From positions 4,526,001-4,590,000 of the forward strand of contig NZ_CP011254.1 of assembly GCF_001006005.1 (NCBI RefSeq): a stretch of DNA of 64,000 bases, written 5' to 3'. Position 1 is the first letter of the stretch. Each line of letters starts with the position of its first letter. This stretch comes from Serratia fonticola (GTDB lineage: Bacteria > Pseudomonadota > Gammaproteobacteria > Enterobacterales > Enterobacteriaceae). This document shows, in pieces, positions 57,319 through 64,000 of the stretch. Under the pieces are notes generated by a model. It made no database searches. It saw nothing but the letters and a program-made list of their open reading frames with translations, and was not told the DNA's origin. The position numbers and the translations under genes were made by a program.

Positions 57319-57860
57319 TGGTACCTCTGGTTTTTTCACTACCCGTATTGTCAGGACGGGAAAAGCAGAATGTGATGCAGGGCTGCACACTTCTGCATTT
57401 TTATAGGATGAATGCCGGCGGTTAATGTTCACTATCTTTGTCAACGTGGCAAGCTTTTTGACATGTTCTGTTACATATAACATAGGCAACGCTATGCAAC
57501 TATGTTGCAAATGTTATGCAGTATTAACGTTTGCCATTTTTAAATTTGCCGAGTTTTTGTTTTGATTAAAAGCTATCCTGAATTAATTTAGTTATATCTT
57601 CTGCTATTTAAGTCATATCCAGTCCATATCAATGCTCATGATTGATTAGGCCTTGGTTTGTTGTGCATAAATTGGGTTATGCAAAATATCTGAAAATGAA
57701 CAGATCGGTAGTGAGGTTTGTAAATGAGATGTGATCGTCAAGACGTGAGGTTAACCACAATTTTTGACTAATTTTACGGTTGAAAATATCTGAAACAGCG
57801 AGTTTGTAGGGTAATCCCGGGTTCCACCAAGGTTAATGCTGCCCGACGTCACATTTTTGA
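57319..57860. other. Long AT-rich intergenic region between nth and dtpA
   Basis: About 540 bp with no gene. It contains the dtpA promoter region; TGTTACATATAACATA (57469-57484), an OmpR-like word with arms TGTTA/TAACA (dtpA is OmpR-dependent in E. coli); the hairpin GCAAC-TAT-GTTGC (57496-57508); and an exact direct repeat AAAATATCTGAAA at 57683-57695 and 57783-57795, 100 bp apart. Confidence 0.45.
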
Positions 57861-57911
57861 TAAAAAACCGGAGGGAAGAGTCGCGGACACGGATCGCCGT
57901 GCCCGGTACTC
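57861..57911 (-). terminator. Terminator of the rsx-nth operon
   Basis: Right after the nth stop codon: GAGTACCGGGCACGG/CCGTGTCCGCGACTC stem with one internal mismatch region, then on the minus strand a T-run 12 bases later (GGTTTTTTATC). Confidence 0.65.
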
Positions 57912-58553
57912 TCAATCAAGCGGATAGACCTTCTCTTTAAACTCGCATAGGTCTTCGATAATGCATGAACCGCAGCGCGGTTTACGGGCGATACAGGTAT
58001 AGCGGCCATGCAGGATAAACCAGTGATGGCAGTCGACTTTAAACTCGGCGGGAACCACTTTCAGCAGCTTCTCCTCTACCTGCGCCACGTTTTTCCCTGG
58101 GGCGAAGTGGGTGCGGTTACAGACGCGGAAGATATGGGTATCAACAGCAATGGTTGGCCAACCGAAGGCCGTATTCAACACCACATTGGCCGTTTTGCGC
58201 CCCACGCCGGGCAGGGCTTCGAGTGCAGCGCGATCTTCCGGCACTTCACCCTCATGCTTTTCCAGCAGGATGCGGCAGGTTTTAATCACGTTCTCGGCTT
58301 TGCTGTTAAACAGGCCGATGGTTTTGATGTACTCCTTGACGCCGTCTACCCCTAACGCCAGCAAGGCCGCTGGCGTGTTGGCAACCGGGTAGAGCTTGGC
58401 CGTGGCCTTGTTAACGCTGACGTCGGTTGCCTGAGCGGAGAGCAGCACGGAAATTAACAGCTCAAAAGGGGTGGTATACACCAGCTCGGTGGTCGGATGC
58501 GGGTCGTTATCCCGCAAGCGGGTCAGGATCTCCAGGCGTTTCTCTTTATTCAT
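57912..58553 (-). CDS. nth: Endonuclease III
   Basis: 213 residues (E. coli 211). Bifunctional DNA glycosylase/AP lyase for oxidised pyrimidines. Catalytic K120 in the helix-hairpin-helix ([13 protein letters not shown]) and D138 (VDTHIFRV). [4Fe-4S] cluster Cys 187, 194, 197 and 203 with CX6CX2CX5C spacing. Overlaps rsxE by four bases (ATGA), so it is the last gene of the rsx operon, as in E. coli. Confidence 0.98.
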   Translation of the reverse strand: MNKEKRLEILTRLRDNDPHPTTELVYTTPFELLISVLLSAQATDVSVNKATAKLYPVANTPAALLALGVDGVKEYIKTIGLFNSKAENVIKTCRILLEKHEGEVPEDRAALEALPGVGRKTANVVLNTAFGWPTIAVDTHIFRVCNRTHFAPGKNVAQVEEKLLKVVPAEFKVDCHHWFILHGRYTCIARKPRCGSCIIEDLCEFKEKVYPLD

Positions 58554-59251
58554 AGCGCTTTCTCTACGTGTCCCTGTTCCATGTTAGGTTCAACTGCCAA
58601 GGCCTTGGCTTTACGCGCCTTCATTTTTTCGTCAATCAGATATTTGGTTGCCAGCATCAAGCCCAGACCGATAAAGGCACCCGGTGGCAGCATAGCCAGC
58701 AGGAAAGGGGTGTCGAAATGGACAATCTCAATGCGCAACACCTTGGCCCAACTGCCCAGCAGCAGGTCAGCGCCATCAAATAGCGTACCGTTACCAATCA
58801 GCTCGCGTAGCGAGCCCAGCACAAACATGGCACTGGTGGCACCAAGGCCGATGGCCATACCGTCGATCAATGCCAGTCCTACCGGTTTTCGCGCCGCTAC
58901 TGCTTCAGCTCGGCCCACCACGATGCAGTTGGTGACGATCAGCGGGATAAAAATCCCCAACGACTGATACAAGCCGAAAGCGTAGGCGTTGATCAGCATT
59001 TGCACGATACTCACCGCGGCAGCAATGATCATCACATAAATCGGAATGCGGACCTCACTCGGGATCCAACGACGCAGGGCGGAAATAGAACCGTTGGTAA
59101 TGGTCAGCACCAGCGTGGTGGCCAGCCCAAGCCCCAAGGCGTTGGTGGCAGTTGACGTTACCGCCAGCAGCGGGCACAGCCCCAATAATTGCACTAACGC
59201 AGAGTTGTTTTTCCACAACCCCTGTACGATTAACTCTTTGGCTTCACTCAT
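58550..59251 (-). CDS. rsxE: Rsx (Rnf) electron transport complex subunit RsxE
   Basis: 233 residues (E. coli 231). Six membrane segments: [33 protein letters not shown] and [19 protein letters not shown] contain the conserved Cys pair (LC and NC) that holds a membrane-embedded Fe-S site in RnfA/RnfE. ATGA overlap with rsxG upstream and nth downstream. Confidence 0.97.
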   Translation of the reverse strand: MSEAKELIVQGLWKNNSALVQLLGLCPLLAVTSTATNALGLGLATTLVLTITNGSISALRRWIPSEVRIPIYVMIIAAAVSIVQMLINAYAFGLYQSLGIFIPLIVTNCIVVGRAEAVAARKPVGLALIDGMAIGLGATSAMFVLGSLRELIGNGTLFDGADLLLGSWAKVLRIEIVHFDTPFLLAMLPPGAFIGLGLMLATKYLIDEKMKARKAKALAVEPNMEQGHVEKAL

Positions 59252-59877
59252 TCGCTGGCTCCGCAGGCAGGCAAGGTATCCAGTTTAGGCGGCAGCGTCT
59301 CCATAAACAACGCTGTACGACGCACGGCGTTGACCACTGCTCGCGGGGTGATGGTAGCCCCAGTGAACTGATCAAACATGCCGCCGTCTTTCTTCACTGC
59401 CCAACGTTTATCATCCGGACCGTCGATCTTTTTACCGCTGAAGAAGGTGATCCAGTCGGTGATACGTAATTCGATTTTGTCGCCCAGCCCTGGCGTTTCG
59501 TGATGTTCTATCACGCGGGTTCCCAATACCGTGCCGTTAAAATCGGCCCCGACCAGCAGTTGGATCGCCCCAGAATAACCGTCTGGCGCGGTCGTTTCCA
59601 ACGCGGCTGCCACCAGTTGACCATTCTTGCGGGCCAGATACAGATGATGCGGCGCGCCGTTGCCTAACGCCGGATCGCTGACCAGCAGGCATTCGCTCTG
59701 CATATCGTTGTCATAATGTTCCGGCGGGACGACCTGGTCCAGCAGCGCTTTTTGTTGCAACGCCGCCTGGTGAGCAATAGTGGTTTTGGTTAACTGGTAC
59801 ACCACGGCGGTCAGGCCGGTGGTGACAGCGGCAAACACGGCCAGTGTGGTGCCATGCTTTCTCATGGAATTAAGCAT
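59248..59877 (-). CDS. rsxG: Rsx complex subunit RsxG
   Basis: 209 residues (E. coli 206). N-terminal membrane helix ([21 protein letters not shown]) and a periplasmic FMN-binding domain; FMN is attached to a Thr in [11 protein letters not shown] (flavinylation motif). [17 protein letters not shown] is conserved. Overlaps rsxE. Confidence 0.96.
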   Translation of the reverse strand: MLNSMRKHGTTLAVFAAVTTGLTAVVYQLTKTTIAHQAALQQKALLDQVVPPEHYDNDMQSECLLVSDPALGNGAPHHLYLARKNGQLVAAALETTAPDGYSGAIQLLVGADFNGTVLGTRVIEHHETPGLGDKIELRITDWITFFSGKKIDGPDDKRWAVKKDGGMFDQFTGATITPRAVVNAVRRTALFMETLPPKLDTLPACGASE

Positions 59878-59886
59878 AATGACTCC

Positions 59887-60972
59887 TCAACGGTGGCCAT
59901 ACACGCGTGGCTGCGTGTAGTGATCGATCAAAGGCACGGTAATGTTGGCCAGCAGTACGGCAAAGGCTACCCCGTCGGGATAACCGCCATACACGCGGAT
60001 CAGCCAGACCAGCAAGCCAACCAGGCCGCCGTAAATCAGCCGACCTTTGGGCGTGGTAGAGGCACTGACCGGGTCGGTGGCTATAAAGAAAGCCCCGAGC
60101 ATAGTGGCCCCGGAAAACAGGTGGATCAGCGGGGAAGCCTGATGGGCCGGATCTAACGTCCAGGCTAATCCTGAGCACAGGGCAATGACGGCCACCATGC
60201 TGAACGGGATTTGCCAGTGGATCAGCTTACGACCCAGCATAAACAGGCCGCCGAGCAGGAAGCCCAGGTTAATCCACTGCCAGCCGATACCGGCCAGGGT
60301 GCCACCGAACAGCGGTTGCTGGAGTACCTGTTCGACCGAGTGGCCGCTGCGTAGGCCGGTTTTAAAACCGTCTAATGGCGTCGCCTGGCTGATGCCATCA
60401 ACGCCCATCTGCAATTCGTGCAGAGTGGCTCCCTGGGCGGTGTGGCCACTGAAAATAGCTAGCAGGGTATCCGGCAGGGTCAGGGCGGTTGCGCGCAGCT
60501 CTTCCGGCGGTAACCAACTGGTCATCTGTACCGGGAAGGAGATTAGCAGCACCACGTAACCCACCATGGCCGGGTTGAAAGGGTTTTGCCCCAGTCCGCC
60601 GTATAGCTGTTTGGCGATCACAATGGCGAAGAAGGTGCCGATAACGATCATCCACCAGGGAGCCAGCGGTGGCAGGCTAATGCCCAGCAACAGCGCAGTG
60701 AGCAGGGCGGAATTATCTGCCAGCCGTGTCTTGACTGGCTGTTTACGTAGCGCAAGAATGGCGGCCTCGGCCCCGAGGGCGGTCACCATGGCCAGCGCGG
60801 TCTGAATAAGGTTGCCATAGCCAAAGAACCACACCTGTGCGGCCATGCCGGGAATGCAGGCCAGCATAACCCAAAGCATGATGCGGCTGGTGCTTTGCTG
60901 GTTATGGGTAAACGGAGAGCTGGCGATGTGTAAGCCCTTGGGGGCTGCCTGTTGTACCGGCCTGAACTTCAT
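59887..60972 (-). CDS. rsxD: Rsx complex subunit RsxD
   Basis: 361 residues (E. coli 352). Ten membrane segments; the FMN-carrying Thr lies in [32 protein letters not shown] and [18 protein letters not shown] are RnfD signatures. In E. coli rsxD follows rsxC directly. Here 1.2 kb separates them, with an AraC-type gene in opposite orientation between, so rsxDGE-nth must have a promoter of its own in 60973-61267 or elsewhere. Confidence 0.96.
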   Translation of the reverse strand: MKFRPVQQAAPKGLHIASSPFTHNQQSTSRIMLWVMLACIPGMAAQVWFFGYGNLIQTALAMVTALGAEAAILALRKQPVKTRLADNSALLTALLLGISLPPLAPWWMIVIGTFFAIVIAKQLYGGLGQNPFNPAMVGYVVLLISFPVQMTSWLPPEELRATALTLPDTLLAIFSGHTAQGATLHELQMGVDGISQATPLDGFKTGLRSGHSVEQVLQQPLFGGTLAGIGWQWINLGFLLGGLFMLGRKLIHWQIPFSMVAVIALCSGLAWTLDPAHQASPLIHLFSGATMLGAFFIATDPVSASTTPKGRLIYGGLVGLLVWLIRVYGGYPDGVAFAVLLANITVPLIDHYTQPRVYGHR

Positions 60973-61188
60973 AGAATAACTACCATTTCTTTGCCATGTT
61001 AATCAGTGCATTCACGGTGCGGGCACCGGGGGAAATTACAGCGCTGCATTCTACCTCAATCATATGCCGGGTAATACGTGCTAATCATAAGGATATTCAG
61101 CTTTTGCGGTGAGAAAAAGCCAGGCTGGATGTAAAACGTGCAGTATGGGTTGTCATACTGATGATCGAGCTGCTATTTTTGGACTGCT

Positions 61189-61218
61189 TTGCGCACGGAA
61201 TAACAACTTTCATATAAT
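61189..61218 (+). promoter_or_regulatory. Promoter of the AraC-type gene
   Basis: -35 TTGCGC (61189-61194), 18-bp spacer, -10 TATAAT (61213-61218), 50 bases before the start codon. A GCAC-N8-ACAA block in the spacer weakly recalls a marbox. Confidence 0.6.
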
Positions 61219-61267
61219 TAACGCAGGTTACTATCCTGAGCATTTTTGAAGTAGCGAACATCTAATA

Positions 61268-62161
61268 ATGACTAATGAAGATATTTTATTTATTGAAGAG
61301 CTGATTGAATGGGTCGAAATTCATCTGGAAACGCGGCCCAATCTGGATGAAGTTGCGCGTATCTCCGGCTACTCCAAGTGGCACCTGCAGCGTAAGTTCA
61401 AGCGTATCACCGGTATCCAGCTCGCCACCTATATTCGCTCACGCATTCTTACCCGTGCGGCGGTCGCGCTGCGCATCAGCAATCGTACGATTATCGATAT
61501 CTCCGATGAATTGGGCTTTGATTCACAGCAAACCTTCACCCGGATGTTTAAGCAACGTTTTGGCATTACGCCAAACCGCTACCGTACCATGGAGAAATGG
61601 GACGTGAAGAGCCTGATGCCGCGCTTCGACTTCGAAGCCGTATATGAGGCGGGTTTCTATCCGGAGATTCAACGGCTGACGTTGCCAGATACGCACCTGG
61701 TCGGTTTTACACGTGAGATGGAATTTGATACTGCCCAAGAGATGGCCATTTCTTCCTGTATCGCCATGAAGGGGGAAATCTTTAATGACTTCTTCAAAGG
61801 GCTGAATATGGAGTGCCACAAGGTTTACAGCATCCATTCTGACAATGAGCGCGGCGAAGGCGAGTGTTCAGTCACGCATACCATGGCGGTGGAGCCGGAA
61901 TTCAAGAAGGACATCCTTTCTGGTCACAAGATTGAAGATATTCGCTTGCCAGCGCGTGAGTACATCGCGATTACCCATCAGGGGACGGCCAAAGAGTGCG
62001 TGAAATTTATCTCTTACCTGATCTCGCATGTGATGCCAGGGCTGCGTAATGAAGTACGCGGAAGCGTAGAGATGGAGATGATCGAAGCTAAGGCGTGGAA
62101 CCAGGATGCGAAACTGCGGCAGATCGATGTCAATTACACCTACCTGATTTCTATCGATTAA
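61268..62161 (+). CDS. AraC-family regulator of the Rob/SoxS/MarA type with GyrI-like domain
   Basis: 297 residues (E. coli Rob 289). N-terminal double HTH, residues about 8-105: DEVARISGYSKWHLQRKFKRITG and the second helix pair with FDSQQTFTRMFKQRFGITPNRYR, very close to Rob, SoxS and MarA, including the DNA-reading WHLQR. C-terminal GyrI-like effector domain, about 118-297, as in Rob. It lies between rsxC and rsxD, facing rsxC and divergent from rsxD. Rsx reduces SoxR to shut off soxS, so a SoxS/Rob-like protein here suggests a joint redox circuit (inference). Confidence 0.9.
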   Translation: MTNEDILFIEELIEWVEIHLETRPNLDEVARISGYSKWHLQRKFKRITGIQLATYIRSRILTRAAVALRISNRTIIDISDELGFDSQQTFTRMFKQRFGITPNRYRTMEKWDVKSLMPRFDFEAVYEAGFYPEIQRLTLPDTHLVGFTREMEFDTAQEMAISSCIAMKGEIFNDFFKGLNMECHKVYSIHSDNERGEGECSVTHTMAVEPEFKKDILSGHKIEDIRLPAREYIAITHQGTAKECVKFISYLISHVMPGLRNEVRGSVEMEMIEAKAWNQDAKLRQIDVNYTYLISID

Positions 62162-62162
62162 G

Positions 62163-62190
62163 TGGGGCCTTGCATTCGGCAAGACCCCAT
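62163..62190. terminator. Shared hairpin between the AraC-type gene and rsxC
   Basis: GGGGCCTTGC/GCAAGACCCC stem with one wobble pair in the 34-bp gap between convergent stop codons. Confidence 0.6.
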
Positions 62191-62195
62191 ACCGC

Positions 62196-64000
62196 TTACT
62201 CTTTATCTACCATCGCCAGTTGCTGAGCGGCCTTTTTTGCCTTGACTCGGGCCAGCGCGGCAGCAACGGCGGCCTTGCGTGGATCTTCCGGTTCAGCCGT
62301 AGGGATGGGGTCCTCGTCAACTTGCGGTTGAGAAAGCTCAGTTTGCTGCGCCGCCTTTTTCGCCTTCACGCGGGCCAGCGCGGCAGCAACGGCGGCCTTG
62401 CGTGGATCCTCCGGTTCAGCCGTAGGGTTGGGTTCTTCGTCAACTTTTGGTTGAGAAAGCTCCGCTTGCTGTGCGGCCTTTTTGGCTTTGACTCGGGCCA
62501 GCGCGGCGGCAACGGCGGCCTTGCGTGGATCTTCCGGTTCAGCCGTAGGGATGGGTTCCTCGTCAACCTGCGGTTGTGAAAGCTCAGCCTGCTGCGCGGC
62601 CTTTTTCGCCTTCACGCGGGCTAATGCCGCCGCTACCGCAGCCTTACGCGGATCCTCTGAAGCTACAGTTTCCGCCACGCTTTCAGCGTCTTGTGCCTGC
62701 GCCTCTTTCTTGGCTTTGACTCGTGCCAATGCTGCAGACACGGCCGCTTTACGTGGATCTTCATCTTGCACCGCTGCGGCAGGCATTTCACTAGTTTGCT
62801 CGAGCTTGCGCTCTCTAGCCTGTGCTTTACGCGCTTCGCGGGCAGCAATGGCAGCGCTGTTATCCGGCTCCTGGCCGCTGATAGCAACGCCAGCAGCCTC
62901 ACTGTTTTTGCTGCGAACGCGAGCCAAAGCCGCCTGAACGGCATCTTGATCGCTGTCGGTCAGTTTCACCGCGGCCTTTTTATGACGCTCTTCGCGCGCC
63001 AGCTTCTCACGCTCTAAGCGGGCCAGCTTGGCTTCATAACGTGCCTTGGCTTCGGCGGTACGTGCCGCTTCCTGATCCAACGCGTTAATCTCGGCCTTCT
63101 CTTGGCGATAATATTGCACCAGCGGAATATTGCTGGGGCAAACGTAGGCACAGGCACCACATTCGATACAGTCGAACAGGTTGTGCTTACGCGCCTTCTC
63201 GTGCTCTTCGCCACGGCTGAACCAGTAAAGCTGCTGCGGCAACAGCCCGGCAGGGCAGGCATCAACGCACAGCCCACAGCGAATACAGGACTGCTCTGGT
63301 TCTTGTACGGCCATTTCGTCAACCGTCGGGGCCAGTAAGCAGTTGCTGATTTTGACAATCGGCACGTTTAACGTTGGCAACGTAAAGCCCATCAGCGGGC
63401 CGCCCATTACCACCATCTGTTGGGATTGAGGTTGATAGCCGCCAAAGGCCAGCAGGTGTTGCACCGGCGTGCCGAGGCGCGCCCAGACGTTGCCCGGTCG
63501 GCTCATGGCCTCACCGGTTAAGGTGACGACGCGTTCAATCAACGGCTCGCCATCGACAATCGCCCGCTTGATGGCAAAGGCGGTGCCCACGTTCTGCATC
63601 AGCACGCCGATGGTGGACGAACGCTTGCCGTGAGGCACTTCTTTGCCCGTCAGAATTTTGGTTAACTGCTTGGCACCACCAGAAGGGTATTTGGTAGGGA
63701 TCACCCGCAGGGCGATGCCATCCTGCCCGCGCAAAGCGGCTTTCAGCGCGGCGATGGCTTCCGGCTTGTTATCTTCGATGCCGATCAGCGTCACTTTGGG
63801 TTGTAACAGGTGGCGCAGGATCTGGGTGCCTTCGATAATCTGAGCGGCCTGTTCCTGCATCAGCCGGTCGTCGGCGGTGATATAGGGCTCGCATTCGGCA
63901 GCGTTGAGGATCAGGGTTTCCACCTCTTCACGGCCACCTTGCAGCTTACTGGCCGTTGGGAAACCCGCGCCCCCCAGTCCGGCAATCCCGGCCTGATGAA
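62196..64000 (-). CDS. rsxC: Rsx complex subunit RsxC (5' end outside window)
   Basis: Open to the window edge; about 600 residues of RsxC are visible. The frame runs through [20 protein letters not shown] (NADH/FMN-binding region) into [21 protein letters not shown], then two [4Fe-4S] motifs [12 protein letters not shown] and [12 protein letters not shown], a long charged helical linker, and five C-terminal repeats of [19 protein letters not shown]. The GTG at 63923 is internal, not a start. The peripheral subunit feeds electrons from NADH to the complex. It faces the AraC-type gene, and rsxA and rsxB are expected beyond the window. Confidence 0.96.
   Translation of the reverse strand, partial: HQAGIAGLGGAGFPTASKLQGGREEVETLILNAAECEPYITADDRLMQEQAAQIIEGTQILRHLLQPKVTLIGIEDNKPEAIAALKAALRGQDGIALRVIPTKYPSGGAKQLTKILTGKEVPHGKRSSTIGVLMQNVGTAFAIKRAIVDGEPLIERVVTLTGEAMSRPGNVWARLGTPVQHLLAFGGYQPQSQQMVVMGGPLMGFTLPTLNVPIVKISNCLLAPTVDEMAVQEPEQSCIRCGLCVDACPAGLLPQQLYWFSRGEEHEKARKHNLFDCIECGACAYVCPSNIPLVQYYRQEKAEINALDQEAARTAEAKARYEAKLARLEREKLAREERHKKAAVKLTDSDQDAVQAALARVRSKNSEAAGVAISGQEPDNSAAIAAREARKAQARERKLEQTSEMPAAAVQDEDPRKAAVSAALARVKAKKEAQAQDAESVAETVASEDPRKAAVAAALARVKAKKAAQQAELSQPQVDEEPIPTAEPEDPRKAAVAAALARVKAKKAAQQAELSQPKVDEEPNPTAEPEDPRKAAVAAALARVKAKKAAQQTELSQPQVDEDPIPTAEPEDPRKAAVAAALARVKAKKAAQQLAMVDKE
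62205..62770 (-). repeat. 123-bp tandem repeats within rsxC
   Basis: The motif (A/C)GTGGATC recurs at 62278, 62401, 62524 and (as CGCGGATCC) 62647, each 123 bp apart, and once more about 104 bp on. It encodes 41-residue units that are nearly identical in DNA sequence, so copy number may vary by slippage or recombination. Confidence 0.9.

Noticed and set aside
57319..57510. 64-codon N-terminal extension of dtpA
   Set aside because: Not homologous to any DtpA; GTG at 57318 has a ribosome site and matches the known start.
62482..62937. 151-codon Ala/Ser-rich frame antisense to rsxC
   Set aside because: Its repetitive composition is the complement of the rsxC tandem repeats.

Overview
The window is a contiguous piece of an enterobacterial chromosome. 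Gene order follows the Escherichia coli 36-38 min region almost gene for gene (ppsA, rprA-ydiK, ydiJ-menI, sufABCDSE, ldtE, lpp, pykF, two tRNA-Val, mdtK/ribC, cfa, punC/punR, purR, ynhF, sodB, mepH, grxD, rnt, gloA, nemA, nemR, ydhL, ydhF, sodC, ydhKJI/slyA, slyB, anmK, mliC, pdxH, tyrS, gstA, dtpA, nth, rsxEGD-C). Protein divergence from E. coli and the extra genes point to Yersiniaceae, most likely Serratia or a close relative. That assignment is inference from gene content. I see no prophage, insertion sequence, CRISPR array or replication origin.

Layout. 1-7.5 kb: 5'-truncated ppsA, the RcsB-type small RNA RprA, YdiK, the D-2-hydroxyglutarate dehydrogenase YdiJ and the thioesterase MenI. 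7.5-14 kb: an unrecognised gene with its own Fur box, divergent from the Fur-controlled sufABCDSE operon. 14-18.5 kb: envelope genes ldtE and lpp, pykF with a Cra site, a small cupin-like gene and two tRNA-Val(GAC). 18.6-29.7 kb: mdtK/ribC, an I78-type inhibitor lipoprotein, cfa, the punC/punR pair, purR with its own operator, the 29-residue membrane protein YnhF, sodB, mepH, grxD and rnt. 29.8-36 kb: the electrophile-detoxification set gloA, nemA, nemR with two NemR-type palindromes, then an EptA-type lipid A modifying enzyme and an SDR/LysR pair that lie between nemR and ydhL. 36-48.5 kb: ydhF, a two-domain periplasmic histidine phosphatase, sodC, the YdhIJK efflux set divergent from slyA, slyB, anmK, mliC, pdxH, tyrS and gstA.

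48.5-55.8 kb is an accessory block between gstA and dtpA. It holds a DapA-family gene with an elaborate leader, several small or hypothetical genes, an APH(6)-like kinase, a benE/sutR pair and a complete-looking chromosomal hok/sok type I toxin-antitoxin locus. 57.9-64 kb: nth and the SoxR-reducing rsx (rnf) operon. The operon is interrupted: a Rob/SoxS-type AraC regulator with its own promoter, on the opposite strand, lies between rsxC and rsxD.

Many of these genes belong to one theme, redox and envelope stress: Suf iron-sulfur assembly, SodB, SodC, GrxD, GloA, NemA/NemR, Rsx, SlyA, RprA, Lpp and LdtE. The most interesting unexplained structures are the regulator inside the rsx operon, the DapA-like leader (small ORF plus competing hairpins that can hide the ribosome site), a 97-bp inverted-repeat element present twice with compensatory base changes, a short palindromic repeat found three times at the 3' ends of genes, and the hok/sok locus.
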